Source: Plasmodiophora brassicae
Lineage: Eukaryota > Endomyxa > Phytomyxea > Plasmodiophorida > Plasmodiophoridae
Length of the DNA stretch: 64,000 bases
Direction of reading: 5' to 3'
Assembly: GCA_039704465.1 (NCBI GenBank)
Contig: JASFAU010000019.1
Coordinates: 124,001 to 188,000, forward strand
Position numbers and translations under genes: made by a program
In this document: piece by piece, positions 9,871 to 22,063 of the stretch
How the letters are laid out: each line of letters starts with the position of its first letter
How positions within the stretch are numbered: the stretch's first letter is position 1
Notes under the pieces: generated by a model
What the model was told of the DNA's origin: nothing
Seen by the model: only the letters and a program-made list of their open reading frames with translations
Database searches by the model: none

Positions 9871-10390
9871 CAGCACACCCGCTCTGCCGACCGCGACCCG
9901 GAACTGGGACCGCGCGCGCACTAACTGACCGCCTCTCGCGCGCAACACAAAAATGGAGGGCGGACACGGCCACGGCGCCCCGCGTCCGCCCCTGGCATCG
10001 GGTATGTATCGCGTCGATGAATCAATACAGCAACACTGTCGACGATCGCGCGCGCTCGCCGATACTATGAGTCCGCCGACATACGACTCGCGTCATGTGG
10101 TTGTAGATGTTCGCGACCAGCGCGACGGAGTGAAGGCCGCCGACTGATTGTGCTCGTTCGATGTGCATCTATTCTTAGGGACAGGTACCTGAGCGCACCG
10201 GGCCAACATGGTTTACACTTTACAGTCTAGCCGAGACTGGGCGAATCACCGGCGGACGGGAACGTGTCCCCGTGTCCGCTGAGTGCCGCCGTGCTGCGGG
10301 TCCCACATAGGACACAGGGCGCGGGCTGCCCCCCAGGCAGGGTGTCGGAGGACGTCGAACAGGGAACTGCGCGCCGGCCGGCACGGATTG
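9871..10390. other. Intergenic spacer between divergent genes
   Basis: No coding potential seen. It separates the start of Sec13 (minus) from a plus-strand membrane protein and drops in GC around 10140-10230. Confidence 0.4.
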
Positions 10391-11352
10391 ATGAACGCGT
10401 TCGCCGAGGCCGTCTCGCCGCGCTACGATGCGGCGCCGGGCCCGGACGTCATGCGGGAGCCGCTGCTGTCGGGCGGCGACGATGACGACGACGGCAGCCC
10501 GACGCCGCCGCTGGACGCGACGGTCGTGGCGATGCCGCTGGAGATGCGGCGGCGGCGACAGCGCAGCCCGGGCGCCGGAGCGGGCCCGCGTCGGAGACGG
10601 AAGCGCACGTTCAAACGGTTGATGCTGGAGAGCATCCCGTCGAACTGGGCGGAGCTCGTCGCCTACGTCACGCTGATGTGCCTGTGCCACCTGATCATCC
10701 GCCTGGCCGTCGTCCAGACCGGCCTGCCCCGCGACCAGAACGCGTTCCGACCCGCCGACACGATGAACAACTACCTGCGTAAGCGGGGCGCCCGCCCACT
10801 GATAACGCCCGCCGCCCGCCGCCCTAACCCGCGTTCCCGTTAGTGCTGACGCACTGCTCGTCGACGTCGTACCTGCTGGGCACCATCGCGCTGGTGCACG
10901 TCCTGACGACCGCGTACCTGTCGTTGATGTTCTCGTCGGCCGCCGGGTTCACCCTGCTCGGCGAGCTGCCCTTCTTCCACGCGTCGCTGTCGGCGGACTC
11001 GATCGCGCACTGGTCCATCGCCACCGTGCTCGGCTACTCGGCGGGCGCCGTCCTCGTCCTGGCCACGCTCGCCTACCAGGCGTACCTGGCGTTCCAGTAC
11101 TCGACGTCGTACGGGCGCACGTACTGCGGCGCCTTGCTGTTCGTGCTCCTGTTCCACGCGACGCTGTGGGGCCTGCTCCCCAAGGGCGTCCACCTGCACC
11201 ACTGGTACTGCGCCTGGGTCTACATGTCGCTGCTCAGGACGCAGGACCGGCTGATCGTCGTCGCGCACGCCGTCGCCACCGGCATCTTCCTGCAGGGCGT
11301 CGCCACGTACGGGTGCGCCGAGATCCTGTTCAACAACCCGTCCATTCAATAG
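10391..11352 (+). CDS. Polytopic membrane protein with HLHHWYCAW motif
   Basis: Two exons, 10391-10778 and 10844-11352 (65-nt intron), encode 298 residues. An acidic/basic N-terminal tail of about 75 residues (MREPLLSGGDDDDD, then RRRRQR and RRRRKR) precedes about six membrane segments: WAELVAYVTLMCLCHLII, YLLGTIALVHVLTTAYLSLMF, ATVLGYSAGAVLVLATLAY, TYCGALLFVLLFHATLWGL and a C-terminal pair. Between the last segments sits KGVHLHHWYCAWVYMSLLRTQDR; the His pair and Trp look like a conserved functional site facing one side of the membrane. No named family recognised. The start is the first Met followed by the cytosolic tail; upstream Met codons lack this character. Confidence 0.7.
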
Positions 11353-11405
11353 CATGGCATTGCTGTCCGCTGTGTCCTGTATAGAAATGTGGCGGCCGCG
11401 GGGCC

Positions 11406-13308
<1,903 letters not shown>

Positions 13309-13621
13309 CGCCAAACCGGTACCGGGTGGGGCGACAAACGCGAATGCCCGATGAAACGTTGCCACCGCTTCGACTTTGGCGCGCCCTTCTGCCGGGTTGG
13401 AACGCAAACGCGGCACGCGGCACCGTTTCGACGAATGATTCGCGCGAACGGAACCGGCACGGCGCGCGTGTCCGTCCGGAGCGCGCACATTGGGAACCCG
13501 GACGCTACGTGTCGTTTAACGATGACGATAATGGTTGGGGGGGCGGCCGCCGCGACGGCGCCGGACGGCGGCTGGTCGAATGCGCGGGCCCTGGGTCGCC
13601 GGCGCTGACCTGGACGACTGA

Positions 13622-14320
13622 CTACTCGCCGTCGACGCGGACGACGGTTCGCGGGCGGAACTTGGAGGGTCCCCGGCCGCGGGCGACCTTGACGGGGCGC
13701 GGGCGCGCATCTTCCCCGGAGTAGGCGGCGCTGTCGTCGCCTTCGACGATGGCCATGACCTGGCCGTCGAGCTTGACGCCGTTGTACTTGTCGACGAACT
13801 TCCTGGCGGACGCCTTCTTGTGGAACCGGATCAGGGCGGCGCCGGTCGCCCGCCCGGACCGGTCGTAGACGATCTCCGACTTGTCGTAGTCCGGGAAGGC
13901 ACGGAACTGCTCGTCGAGGTCGCTGACCTCGACCTGCCACGGGATGTTCGACACGGTCACGACGCCCGTCGTCGTCAGCGACAGCGACTTCGCAATGAAC
14001 CTGCCGGAGCCCGATTTCGCGGACCGATCCGCCGGGTACTGCTCGTAGAACTTGTCGTGGGCCCAGTCATCGTCGGCACTGGGTCGCGGTTCGTTCCGCG
14101 CATGTCGGCGCGGGCCTTCCGCGGGCGTCTGTCGCACGGTGACGGCGATCCGGGCGGGCGGGCCGCGTCGCCCTGCGCCCTTGCCGCCGCCGCGCTGCGG
14201 CGCCGACCACGACTTCGGGCGTGGCCCCTGCCGTTTGGCGGGCGCCTTCTCCTTGCGGTTCATCGCGCTGATGTCGTCCAGCGACATGTCGAGCTTGTCG
14301 ATGACCATGCTGTCCGCCAT
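13622..14320 (-). CDS. ALYREF/Aly-type mRNA export adaptor
   Basis: A single-exon gene of 232 residues. The N-terminus (MADSMVIDKLDMSLDDISAMNRK) is the UAP56-binding motif of REF/Aly proteins. A basic Gly/Arg/Pro-rich linker follows, then one RRM with RNP2 (VTVSNIPWQ) and RNP1 (GAALIRF), and a short basic C-terminal tail ending RPRTVVRVDGE. ALYREF bridges the TREX complex and the export receptor NXF1 on spliced mRNA. The Met at 14318-14320 is chosen because it starts the conserved motif directly. A GT..AG interval of 59 nt in the linker was tested and rejected, as removing it creates a stop. Confidence 0.85.
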   Translation of the reverse strand: MADSMVIDKLDMSLDDISAMNRKEKAPAKRQGPRPKSWSAPQRGGGKGAGRRGPPARIAVTVRQTPAEGPRRHARNEPRPSADDDWAHDKFYEQYPADRSAKSGSGRFIAKSLSLTTTGVVTVSNIPWQVEVSDLDEQFRAFPDYDKSEIVYDRSGRATGAALIRFHKKASARKFVDKYNGVKLDGQVMAIVEGDDSAAYSGEDARPRPVKVARGRGPSKFRPRTVVRVDGE

Positions 14321-15871
14321 TGGTACGCGCGACACCGCCGACGCACTGCCAGATCACACAGCCACGGACTTTCATTGGCCAACCCGCCCACAACCAAAAT
14401 CACTGGCGCTGGGGGCCTGGGCCACCGCGGCCGGTCGCTTCTTCGACGCGACATCACGGCGAACGAAACCCGTCGGCATGTGATCCGCCCATGCCGGGTT
14501 AACCCCCCGACTCATGGATTTCCCTCAATATACGTAAGCTCGGCACTGCATATATAGTCGAGACAGTCATGCAAATATACTGCTGGACTAATCTGTACAA
14601 ATTGTAGGAACCCCACCATGGTCGAGCGTGACCTCGACCGCGTTGAATTTGCGACCGAATTGAAGCAGCAGGGGTGATCGATAGTCGCGACGATGCCGAA
14701 ATGCCTCACGCCAAACGGCAAAGGCCTTGACCCGTGCGTTCTGATGTCGGGCCAAGATTCGTTTTCATCCTGGTGGCCATCTGGTCCCCTGCGTCAGGCC
14801 ATTTGAAGTACTCTTCGTCCCGATAGCCTTTATCGGCTACTGTGACCTCGCCTTGTCGGACATGGTCGACGTACCTAGCAGGAGCGAGCCAGCTTCAAAT
14901 CCGGCCACTCGCCGCTTGGGACACCGCCCGCAACCCACACACAATCCGTCCGAGGCGAAGTCACAGTAGCCGATAAAGGGTATCTGGACGAAGAGAACTT
15001 CAAGCGGCCTGTGACCAGATGGCCGCCAGGATGAAACGAAACTTGGCCCGACATCAGAACGCACGGGTCAACGCCTTTGCCGTTTGCGTGAGGTATTTCG
15101 GCATCGTCGCAACTATCATCCCTGCTTCAATGCGGTCGAGGTCAGGCTCGAGCATGGCGAGCCGTTGTCCGCAGTCAGTCCACTTGAAGCGTCGTGGAAC
15201 TATACGTCCACCTGTTCCAGAAGGACACCGACCTGGTCTTCCCGGTAACTCATGGGGATGCCTTTGCAGACCGCATCGTACGACATGTACGACTACGCGT
15301 TCGTGCGTATCTGCTCTGCCCTCGTCGTGTTGTACGTCTGGGACCAGTGAATCTTGTCCCGATGGCAGATGCGCTGCCGCCCTGCGTCGGGGTCCTCGTG
15401 TGCCTGCGCTCAACGCTCCTCAAGGCCGTCTGGCGCTCTGCCTGCATCGAGGGAGCCTAACGGGAGCGTGCAACGCGTTGGCCTTTGGGTCCAGTTCGTC
15501 CGGCGTCGTTTCCATCATTTGCCGGCCGCGACACTCGGTCCTGACGGTCGGCCGTCGTCGGCCGCGACAGACGAGATTTCGTCGGCCAGTCCACGCGTAC
15601 GTGCTTCACCCTTGTTCGGATTCCAGCACCCACGTTGTCGTGCTCGCCGCGCGCCCGTCGACAGGTAAACGTTACAAACTCGACATCGCCCGGTTGGTCG
15701 TCGGGCGGCAGTGACAACTGCTATAATGTCTACCTCTGCGTTTCATCTGAATTAGTCCCATCGTGCAAAGGTACTCCGAAACTGAAGTCCTAACTTCGTG
15801 AATCTATCACCAGACCACAATATTATCAGTCAAGCAAAGTGTATCACCTGCAGTCCAGGATGAAGTCGTTC
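14321..15871. other. Gene-poor region with a 0.5-kb palindrome
   Basis: No intact gene seen. GC drops relative to neighbouring genes. The main structure is the inverted duplication listed separately. Open frames at 15054-15460 on the minus strand contain a plausible decayed coding fragment (SYDAVCKGIPMSYREDQVGV-like) in broken frames. Confidence 0.5.
14615..15157. repeat. Diverged palindrome, arms about 240 and 205 bp
   Basis: 14615-14856 and 14954-15157 are inverted copies with substitutions and small gaps. Matching landmarks include CGACGATGCCGAAAT, TTCTGATGTCGGGCCAAG and the core GCCGATAAAG/CTTTATCGGC. The spacer is about 100 bp. No transposase lies inside. Confidence 0.75.
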
Positions 15872-17128
15872 TCAGCGATGGTTGTGGAATTCAAGCAGTG
15901 ACGACTGATTGAACGATCTGCAATGCTGCCGGATGAACACGGTCATGTCGTTGATGTGTCTGGTCACGACACTATCGTAGAGGATACTTGGGAAGGGGTC
16001 CCCGGCGAAGTCAAAGTCGTGTCCCAATCGGGTACGTTGCAGTATGTCAACGAACGTCTCCCTGGAGCGATAATCACGCGTGCTCACCAGCCGGCAAAAG
16101 GCGTCCACTGACGCCAACCTGGCGGGCAGGGAGACCACTATCTGGAACAGCATCTCCAACTGCCCGCTCAAGCGTTGACGGTACAGCAACCGATCAGTCA
16201 AGAGTCCGGTGGACGCCGCCGCGGTGGCGTAGTATAGCCAATGGATAACGTTCATCGCAGCCGTATGCAGGATCGTCCACCGAGCAGGAACGTCGCGGCG
16301 CACAACAACCTCAGTAAGAATACCCAGGCGTTGCGCGTGCTCCATGACAATCTCCACAGCAGTCAGATCCATCATGACGGCCCAGTGGATCGGTGACAAC
16401 CCGTCATAACGCTCGAGAAGGAACGCCTGAAGGGCGCTGTCGCCTTCAAGAGCGCGGATCGAGTTCAGCATTGGGCCGAGCGGTTGGTCGCCGATCTTCG
16501 ACTTGATGAGGTCCGCGTGATGAGGTTTCATGCGCAATACGCGGCGACGTGCTAGATGGTCGATGGTCAAGGCCATCGAAGCCGGCCATGTCAACAACGC
16601 GACTATGCCTCGAGGACTGCCCGCGCAGGCCATCACCGCGACTTCGTAGGCAGACATGGTCCCATTGGCGGCGGCCAGGTTCGTGAGGATAGATATGACG
16701 GGTTTGTCGTCGCAGGGATTCCATTGGATTAGCCACTGTTCGATACAGGATGCACCAGACGCTATACGGTTCAGTGCTCCCCAGACCCAGTCCAGGTTTG
16801 ATGTACGGAGCAGGATCCAATGTACGATATCGCCGGTCATGCAGCTCTTGTGGAAGACAGTGTACCCGTGTTCGTTAACGTGACGCAGAGCCGCCTGGAT
16901 GTTGGCGTCGGTGGCGTGTCGCGCTAGGTGATCGAAGGCGCTGACGGGATCACGAACACGGCAGACGTCGACATTGGTGAGAGCGGCGACACCGGAGCCA
17001 CTGAGGATCACAGCGCCGTCATCGAACATGGTCAGCGGCATTTCGCTAGGGACCCATGGATCATCAACGCTAATCGCACGGATCAGGACGCGTCGCTTCC
17101 AATCACACTCGTCGAACTGCGCGCCGTA
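15872..17128 (-). pseudogene. Ankyrin-like gene, C-terminal piece (split by pogo-like insertion)
   Basis: The frame runs from the TA duplication at 17127-17128 to the stop at 15872. It includes about 29 residues upstream of the apparent Met at 17041 and then about 389 residues of helical repeats. Ankyrin-like blocks include NEHGYTVFHKSCMTGDIVHW, NGTMSAYEVAVMACAGS and RYDGLSPIHWAVMMDL, while TILHTAAMNVIHWLYY is more diverged. It continues in frame, across the transposon, into the middle piece at 20207-20462. In isolation it could look like an intact 389-residue gene, but the in-frame continuation upstream shows otherwise. Confidence 0.75.
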
Positions 17129-17338
17129 CAGTAATTGCTTCTAATAAGCCCCGAACTGAAATAATTGGGGTTCGGGGTCATAGAGCATTGTGAGGGTTTG
17201 GGGTCTTATTGTGAAATATTTTTTGGGTAGGTTCAGTGCTTGGGGTCTTATCAGGAGCACAGTTTATACTTGGAGTTACGTTGCGTAATTCAACCACAGA
17301 CTGGTCCCGATTAGCCCAAACAACAAGAAACGGAACAT

Positions 17339-19593
17339 TTATTTGTCGCAGCACAGGAATGCTCGATTCACAGGGACGGCAGTATATCCTCCGACGCCAA
17401 CAGGTTCTCCAAAGTGATCCACGCCCAGACAACTTGTAGTGTGCAGTCGTGCGATAACGACCACGATGTGGCCGTCGGGCACAGGCTGTCCGTGTAGAGA
17501 GGTACGCGGTGCAGTAACAGAGCCGGTGAGTAGCGGCTGGCCATCGGAGTCGAACACCTCGACATAGTCTTCACGAAAACGGTTTTGTCCGGGTTCATAC
17601 GACAGGATAGGCGCGTCCTCGTCCGATGAACTAGGGTCTGCGGCCTTGTAGGTGCCTTCAGAAAATTCGCCGCTGTCGCTGCTGTCGGAATCTGTCCCGT
17701 CATCGACGTTAATTATGAACGGGACGTTCGGGATAAACCGGTACTCATCAAGACCCTGGATCTTGATCCTGCCGGGATCCGCACCCACCGTACCAAGCAG
17801 GCAACCGGTCTTCTCGAAGTACTTATGAATGTACCCCGCTTGACACAACCGCTCCCACGCTTCACCCACCCAGTTGGTAATGAGGACGCGACGCTCGGAA
17901 GCCGTGAACTTTCCTCCTAACCATTTGGATGAGAACGCAGCGTCATCGTCCATCTGCGCATCAAGCCGCGATGCGATCAGATATTTCATCATCCGACCGG
18001 CGCCGGCATCGACTGTCAACGACAATTAGCATGGGAAAATCAAGGTGAACGAAATACATACCAGGTTGCCAAATCAGTAACGTTTGGCGGAAACAGCACG
18101 ATTTCGCCCAAGGACTTCATCGAATCGACAAACTCTGGTGCCTTGTGGGATTGAAGGTTGTCGCAGAGGAAGGTCCGATTCTCGTCAGGGTTTACGAACG
18201 CAGGATCTTGCTGCATGACCTTCGCGATGTTTACAGCGGTCTTGGTGTCAACCCATCCGTTTTCTTGAAAATGGACCGACACCCTGGAGTCCTGAGACAA
18301 ATGGCACTTAGAAGTTGATTTGAAGCGTCCAGTGAAGAACACACCCATTGATTCGGCTCGTCAGATCGGAGAATCTGTGTACCCTTGCCGCGAAATATGA
18401 CATGGGGTCGCGGTTGGACCTCACAATCCGCCCCAATGCAGAGGAACAGTGTCGCCTGCCGCTTTTCATCTCCCGCACCCGGCTGCCTGATCCAGACTCG
18501 CTTTGTGCCAACGTCGTCAACGGTCCGTCTGTCACCATCATTCACGAATGGAAGAGGAACCTGCAAAGCATCAAAGCAGTGCACAGAGCATCTAGGCGGA
18601 ATGGACCTCATCGAAGTTGAACATGGAATGTGGAAATACACTACGACTGGAATTGCGTTTCGCGAGTAGTTGATGAAATTCGTAAACGATGGGCTTGTAT
18701 GCTACTGCATCAATCTTCTTTCGGTTGTTCCCGCGTCTGATGGAGAAATCGTGCCTCGGAAGGAACCCATGATAGTACCACCCATACGAGAGCTTAATCT
18801 CCTTCGCGTTGTTTGGATTTACGATGTTCGGCCTTCGACGAATCTGCCTGGCCATTGAGAGTGACCAGTTCTTCGATATTTTCCTACCTGGAATTACACA
18901 GTTAAAACGGTTACCTTTGACGGTTAACCCGGAACCACCTTTCGCCCTCTCTTTGCGGATCTCGCGAGCAAGCACCTCTTCGAGGTGCCGCAAGTCCTTC
19001 AACCAACAGCGATTGTACGAGGACTTCTTGGCACGATCGGCCGACGAAGCCACACGGTCACGTAGTTGATCTTCGTTCTTCATCCATCTTGCGATGGTCG
19101 TTGCAGGTATACCAGTATCATCGGATACAAGTTGAACCGCCAGCGCACGAGACCGCTTCTCACCCGAGCTAGGACGCTGCGTGTCCAATACTTCTTTGAT
19201 AATATCCACCTTGCGCTCAAACGAATAACGCTGGCGCTTCGACGAAGGGCCATCAACCCGTTGTTCATCAGGCTGGGGATTTGCTTGGTCTATGACACAA
19301 CCACGAATTATCACACAAGGCACAATATTGGGCGTAGAAACTCCATTCGGCATACATTCTTCCTCGACCTTGTGCGTTTTCATGTGGGAAATCAGGGCTT
19401 GTTTGGTTTGACAGCGTTTATCACATTCAGAGCATGTGAACCTGTCCTTGACCATAGCTGGACACTTGGAGGACACGAATATCTCGCCGGAGCCACGGGA
19501 CATTAACATGGACGGCCCGAAGTATTTATGCAGAGTCGCTTGCGACGTCACAGTCTTTCCGGACGTTGCATTCGATGAACTACCTGTCAGCAA
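17339..19593 (-). CDS. Pogo-like DDE transposase with C2H2 finger
   Basis: The N-terminal part has one C2H2 finger (FTCSECDKRCQTKQALISHMKTH) and a helix-turn-helix-like region (SDDTGIPATTIARWMKNEDQL). The catalytic domain begins FNFDE at 18612-18607. A 46-nt intron (18606-18561) then leads to VPLPFVNDGDRRTVDDV, as in other DDE_1 transposases. A second intron removes about 50 nt before RVSVHFQENGWVDTKTA. Next come FLCDNLQSHKAPEF (second Asp) and PPNVTDL, then DAGAGRMMKYLIASRLDAQM. The junction near 18010-18060 does not splice cleanly in my reading, so the copy may be slightly damaged. An acidic tail (DDGTDSDSSDSGEF) ends the protein. Confidence 0.72.
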
Positions 19594-19743
19594 ACGTCAT
19601 TAGTTCAAGAACGAACAAGTAACCACAACACGTACTGTGAGCAGCAGAGCCAGGACGGAAAGGGTCAAGAGTTCTGTCTGACGAAGACGCACACGATGCG
19701 GGTCTTGCTTCTTGCTTTCCATTCACGTCTACGAGAGAGACAG

Positions 19744-20010
19744 TTATTCACGAACGTTCGTGGCAAAAACTCGCTGACCTTCACTCGATTCCTCGAGGTG
19801 ACTGTTGTCGCTGGGACCTGTGTTGCCTGATCCCTTGTATCGGGCGATAAGCGCTCGTTTCATATCATCGAACTCCGAAGGTGTTATAATATCATCCTTC
19901 AGCAGCCCAGATAGCTCACGGAGCTCTTCCAGCATCGATGACATTCGCACAGAAGCACTACAACACCATTCGACAATGCACAATGAGTCAATGAGCTTGC
20001 GCCGCGGCAC
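19744..20010 (-). CDS. Small helical ORF inside the pogo-like element
   Basis: 88 residues. The core MLEELRELSGLLKDDIITPS plus EFDDMKRALIARYKG resembles the short SHOCT-type motif often found at protein ends. It may be a separate accessory protein of the transposon or an upstream exon of the transposase, since it lies just 5' of it on the same strand. The gap of about 150 nt contains a possible exon reading toward the transposase start. No function assigned. Confidence 0.45.
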   Translation of the reverse strand: MPRRKLIDSLCIVEWCCSASVRMSSMLEELRELSGLLKDDIITPSEFDDMKRALIARYKGSGNTGPSDNSHLEESSEGQRVFATNVRE

Positions 20011-20206
20011 CGCCGCGTAGTCCGTGCACCAAAAAAAACAGCAAAACGTTATGTGGAATTCCTAATAAGACCCCAAACATCTAAATTTAGCCCTATGTCT
20101 TTTATTAAGACCCCGGATATGCCTCGAAATCGGGGTTCGGGGTCATAAGCCATCGAATTCAGGGTTCGGGGCTTATTACAGGAAACCTTAATAGGAGCAA
20201 TTACTG

Positions 20207-20462
20207 TATCGTCGACGAAGTGCGTTCAAACAGGGCTCCAGCAGCATGGGGTTCTTGTCATCAGCCATTCCAAAGTGCTGCCTGTACGGTTCGAATTTGT
20301 ACCATATCGTCATGTAGATATCGTCCAGGTCCTCGTAATCAGGATGAAACGTCATAATTTGCTGCGCGAATGTAGACGCTTCGTTCTTGTCCGGATTCAG
20401 GTGTGCATCAGATATTTCCAGTACAAACAACGTTCCAGACCCCAGCGCAATGAGCTGGTTGG
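20207..20462 (-). pseudogene. Ankyrin-like gene, middle piece between two insertions
   Basis: A short open stretch reads NQLIALGSGTLFVLEISDAH, then a TFHPDYEDLDDIYMTIWYKF block, ending at CLNALRRRY where the pogo-like element begins. On its upstream side it abuts the LTR element through the shared bases TTGG. Removing each insertion and one duplication copy joins it in frame to both flanking pieces. It has no start or stop of its own. Confidence 0.75.
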
Positions 20463-20678
20463 TATAGTGTCTTCCGTCAAGCCTCGGGTGACACAATAGA
20501 CGAATGCCGTTTATCCACCATCGATCCCGTACCCCGCTCTCCCACCAGCGGCGCACGTGATCGCGTGCTCTCGATCCCCGCATATCTCGACACATGAATC
20601 TCTGGCGCATGTGAATATCTGGAGGATGCTGATGCTGACGTAGGTGATGAGGAGCTAAATATAGGACCCCGGACTACA
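20463..20678 (-). repeat. 3' LTR (216 bp)
   Basis: Direct copy of 21848-22063, apparently identical throughout. Preceded on the minus strand by the purine tract. Confidence 0.85.
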
Positions 20679-21165
20679 CTGCCTTTTCCCGAACTCAGAA
20701 CCGGAGTCAGAGGAGCAGTCGAGAGGAGAATGACGGACGAAGACGCAGGGTAGTGTGAGACTCGAGTGCAGAACACCCACTACTCACTAAAAACCACCTT
20801 GTAACCCCATGGGACAAATCGGTGGAAAATCCATTTACGGACACCCTCTTCGAGACCGTCTTCCACCTATGCATACACGATTTAGCGTATCAAAGAACCT
20901 CAGGTACCTTGACCGAGTGCAAAGTAGCAAACGACGACATCAGCAATGGTGCGCTCGACCCCCATGGGTGGAGCCCGGTCCATATACATCTAGAAAGTGT
21001 CATTCACCTAGCTCAGCGGCCGACCCCCATGGGTGGACCCCCAGCGCAACAGGAGCCTCGACATCAGTACTCCCTGACAGAGTCAATCCTGCGGTGAAGA
21101 GGAACTTAATAGATGCTGCCGAATGCCTCGCGAGATGGACAGCACGTAGTCCATCGAACAACATT

Positions 21166-21316
21166 GACCGTGGTGCACATGGCAACCAGCCAGGTCAAAT
21201 CGACCGTGGTCCCGTGGGCAACCAGCCAAGTCGAACCGAACTTTGACCGTGGTGCACCGAGCAACCAGCCAAGTCAAACCGACCGTGGTGCCCAAAGCAA
21301 CCAGCCAAGTCGAACC
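21166..21316. repeat. Four tandem ~36-42-bp units inside the LTR element
   Basis: Units share GACCGTGGTGC and GCAACCAGCCAAGTC and start at about 21166, 21202, 21244 and 21281. Non-coding. Confidence 0.75.
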
Positions 21317-21441
21317 ATGGTTACGTTGCCGTCAACCAGGTTGGATTGTCATGAGAGACCAATCCATGATCATGATCATCATCGTATCGTCCACCCGCGA
21401 ACAGATACGGTATCGAGATTAATTCAAAGTGATGGTACAGG

Positions 21442-21846
21442 TTAAGATCGTCGCTTCTTTCGATGCGATGTTGCATTCCGAGTGCGAGAGCGTTTCGGCG
21501 CCGGAATCAATTGCCTCAATGCATCAACGTGTGCATGAGTGTCGCCCAGTTTCCGAATAAGTTGTTCCACAAGCTGCGGTACATCTTCGGCGATAAGTGC
21601 TGCAGGCTCCCAAGTAGCCTCAGATGGGTCGAAGCCGGACCAAGCGACTTTGATCTGCAACTCCTGAGTTTCGCGATCGAGACGACAATCGAGAAGGTCG
21701 TCAACGTGGAACTGCTGGTCAAGCCGCTCAAGGTGCTGCTTGATTTCGGTGGTGATGTTGAGATCGGCGTCCGCATAGCGGCGGATGCGTTGCGTGTGCG
21801 CTTGGAAGCGCCGTGCAGTCAACAGGTCTTCGAGTTCGTAGACCTA
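21442..21846 (-). pseudogene. Chromodomain end of a gypsy integrase
   Basis: The frame opens right at the LTR edge with VYELEDLLTARRFQAHTQRI, the usual post-integrase region of oomycete/protist gypsy elements. It continues with a chromodomain, DDLLDCRLDRETQELQIKVA followed by WSGFDPSEATWEP, which in chromoviruses reads modified histones to steer insertion. It ends in a basic tail (SHRKKRRS). Everything upstream of this in pol is missing, so it is a deletion relic and not an independent gene. Confidence 0.75.
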
Positions 21847-21847
21847 C

Positions 21848-22063
21848 TATAGTGTCTTCCGTCAAGCCTCGGGTGACACAATAGACGAATGCCGTTTATC
21901 CACCATCGATCCCGTACCCCGCTCTCCCACCAGCGGCGCACGTGATCGCGTGCTCTCGATCCCCGCATATCTCGACACATGAATCTCTGGCGCATGTGAA
22001 TATCTGGAGGATGCTGATGCTGACGTAGGTGATGAGGAGCTAAATATAGGACCCCGGACTACA
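21848..22063 (-). repeat. 5' LTR (216 bp)
   Basis: Direct copy of 20463-20678. Contains CTATATTTAG near its start on the minus strand, a possible TATA element. Confidence 0.85.

Larger units (their letters stand above)
17129..20206 (-). mobile_element. Pogo-like (Tc1/mariner superfamily) transposon, 3.1 kb, TA duplication
   Basis: The element starts CAGTAATTGCTTCTAATAAG at 17129 and, inverted from 20206, CAGTAATTGCTCCTATTAAG: 18 of 20 bases match. TA lies on both sides (17127-17128 and 20207-20208). CAGT ends and TA target duplication are hallmarks of pogo/Tigger elements. Subterminal copies of AATAAGACCCC and GGTTCGGGGTCATA occur at both ends. Inside are a DDE transposase gene and a small coiled-coil or SHOCT-like ORF, both on the minus strand. 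It interrupts an ankyrin-like host gene in frame. Confidence 0.85.
20463..22063 (-). mobile_element. Internally deleted chromovirus-type LTR element, 1.6 kb
   Basis: 216-bp direct repeats (20463-20678 and 21848-22063) flank 1169 bp. On the minus strand each begins TGTAGTCC. The host is duplicated as TTGG at 20459-20462 and 22064-22067. A purine tract GGGAAAAGGCAG sits directly before the 3' LTR (20690-20679). The only coding sequence is the end of a pol gene with a chromodomain, starting directly after the 5' LTR, so gag, protease, RT and most of integrase are deleted. Near-identical LTRs indicate a young insertion. Confidence 0.85.

Noticed and set aside
14067..14180. Possible 59-nt intron in the ALYREF linker
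   Set aside because: Removing it shifts the frame to an immediate stop; the unspliced frame is continuous.
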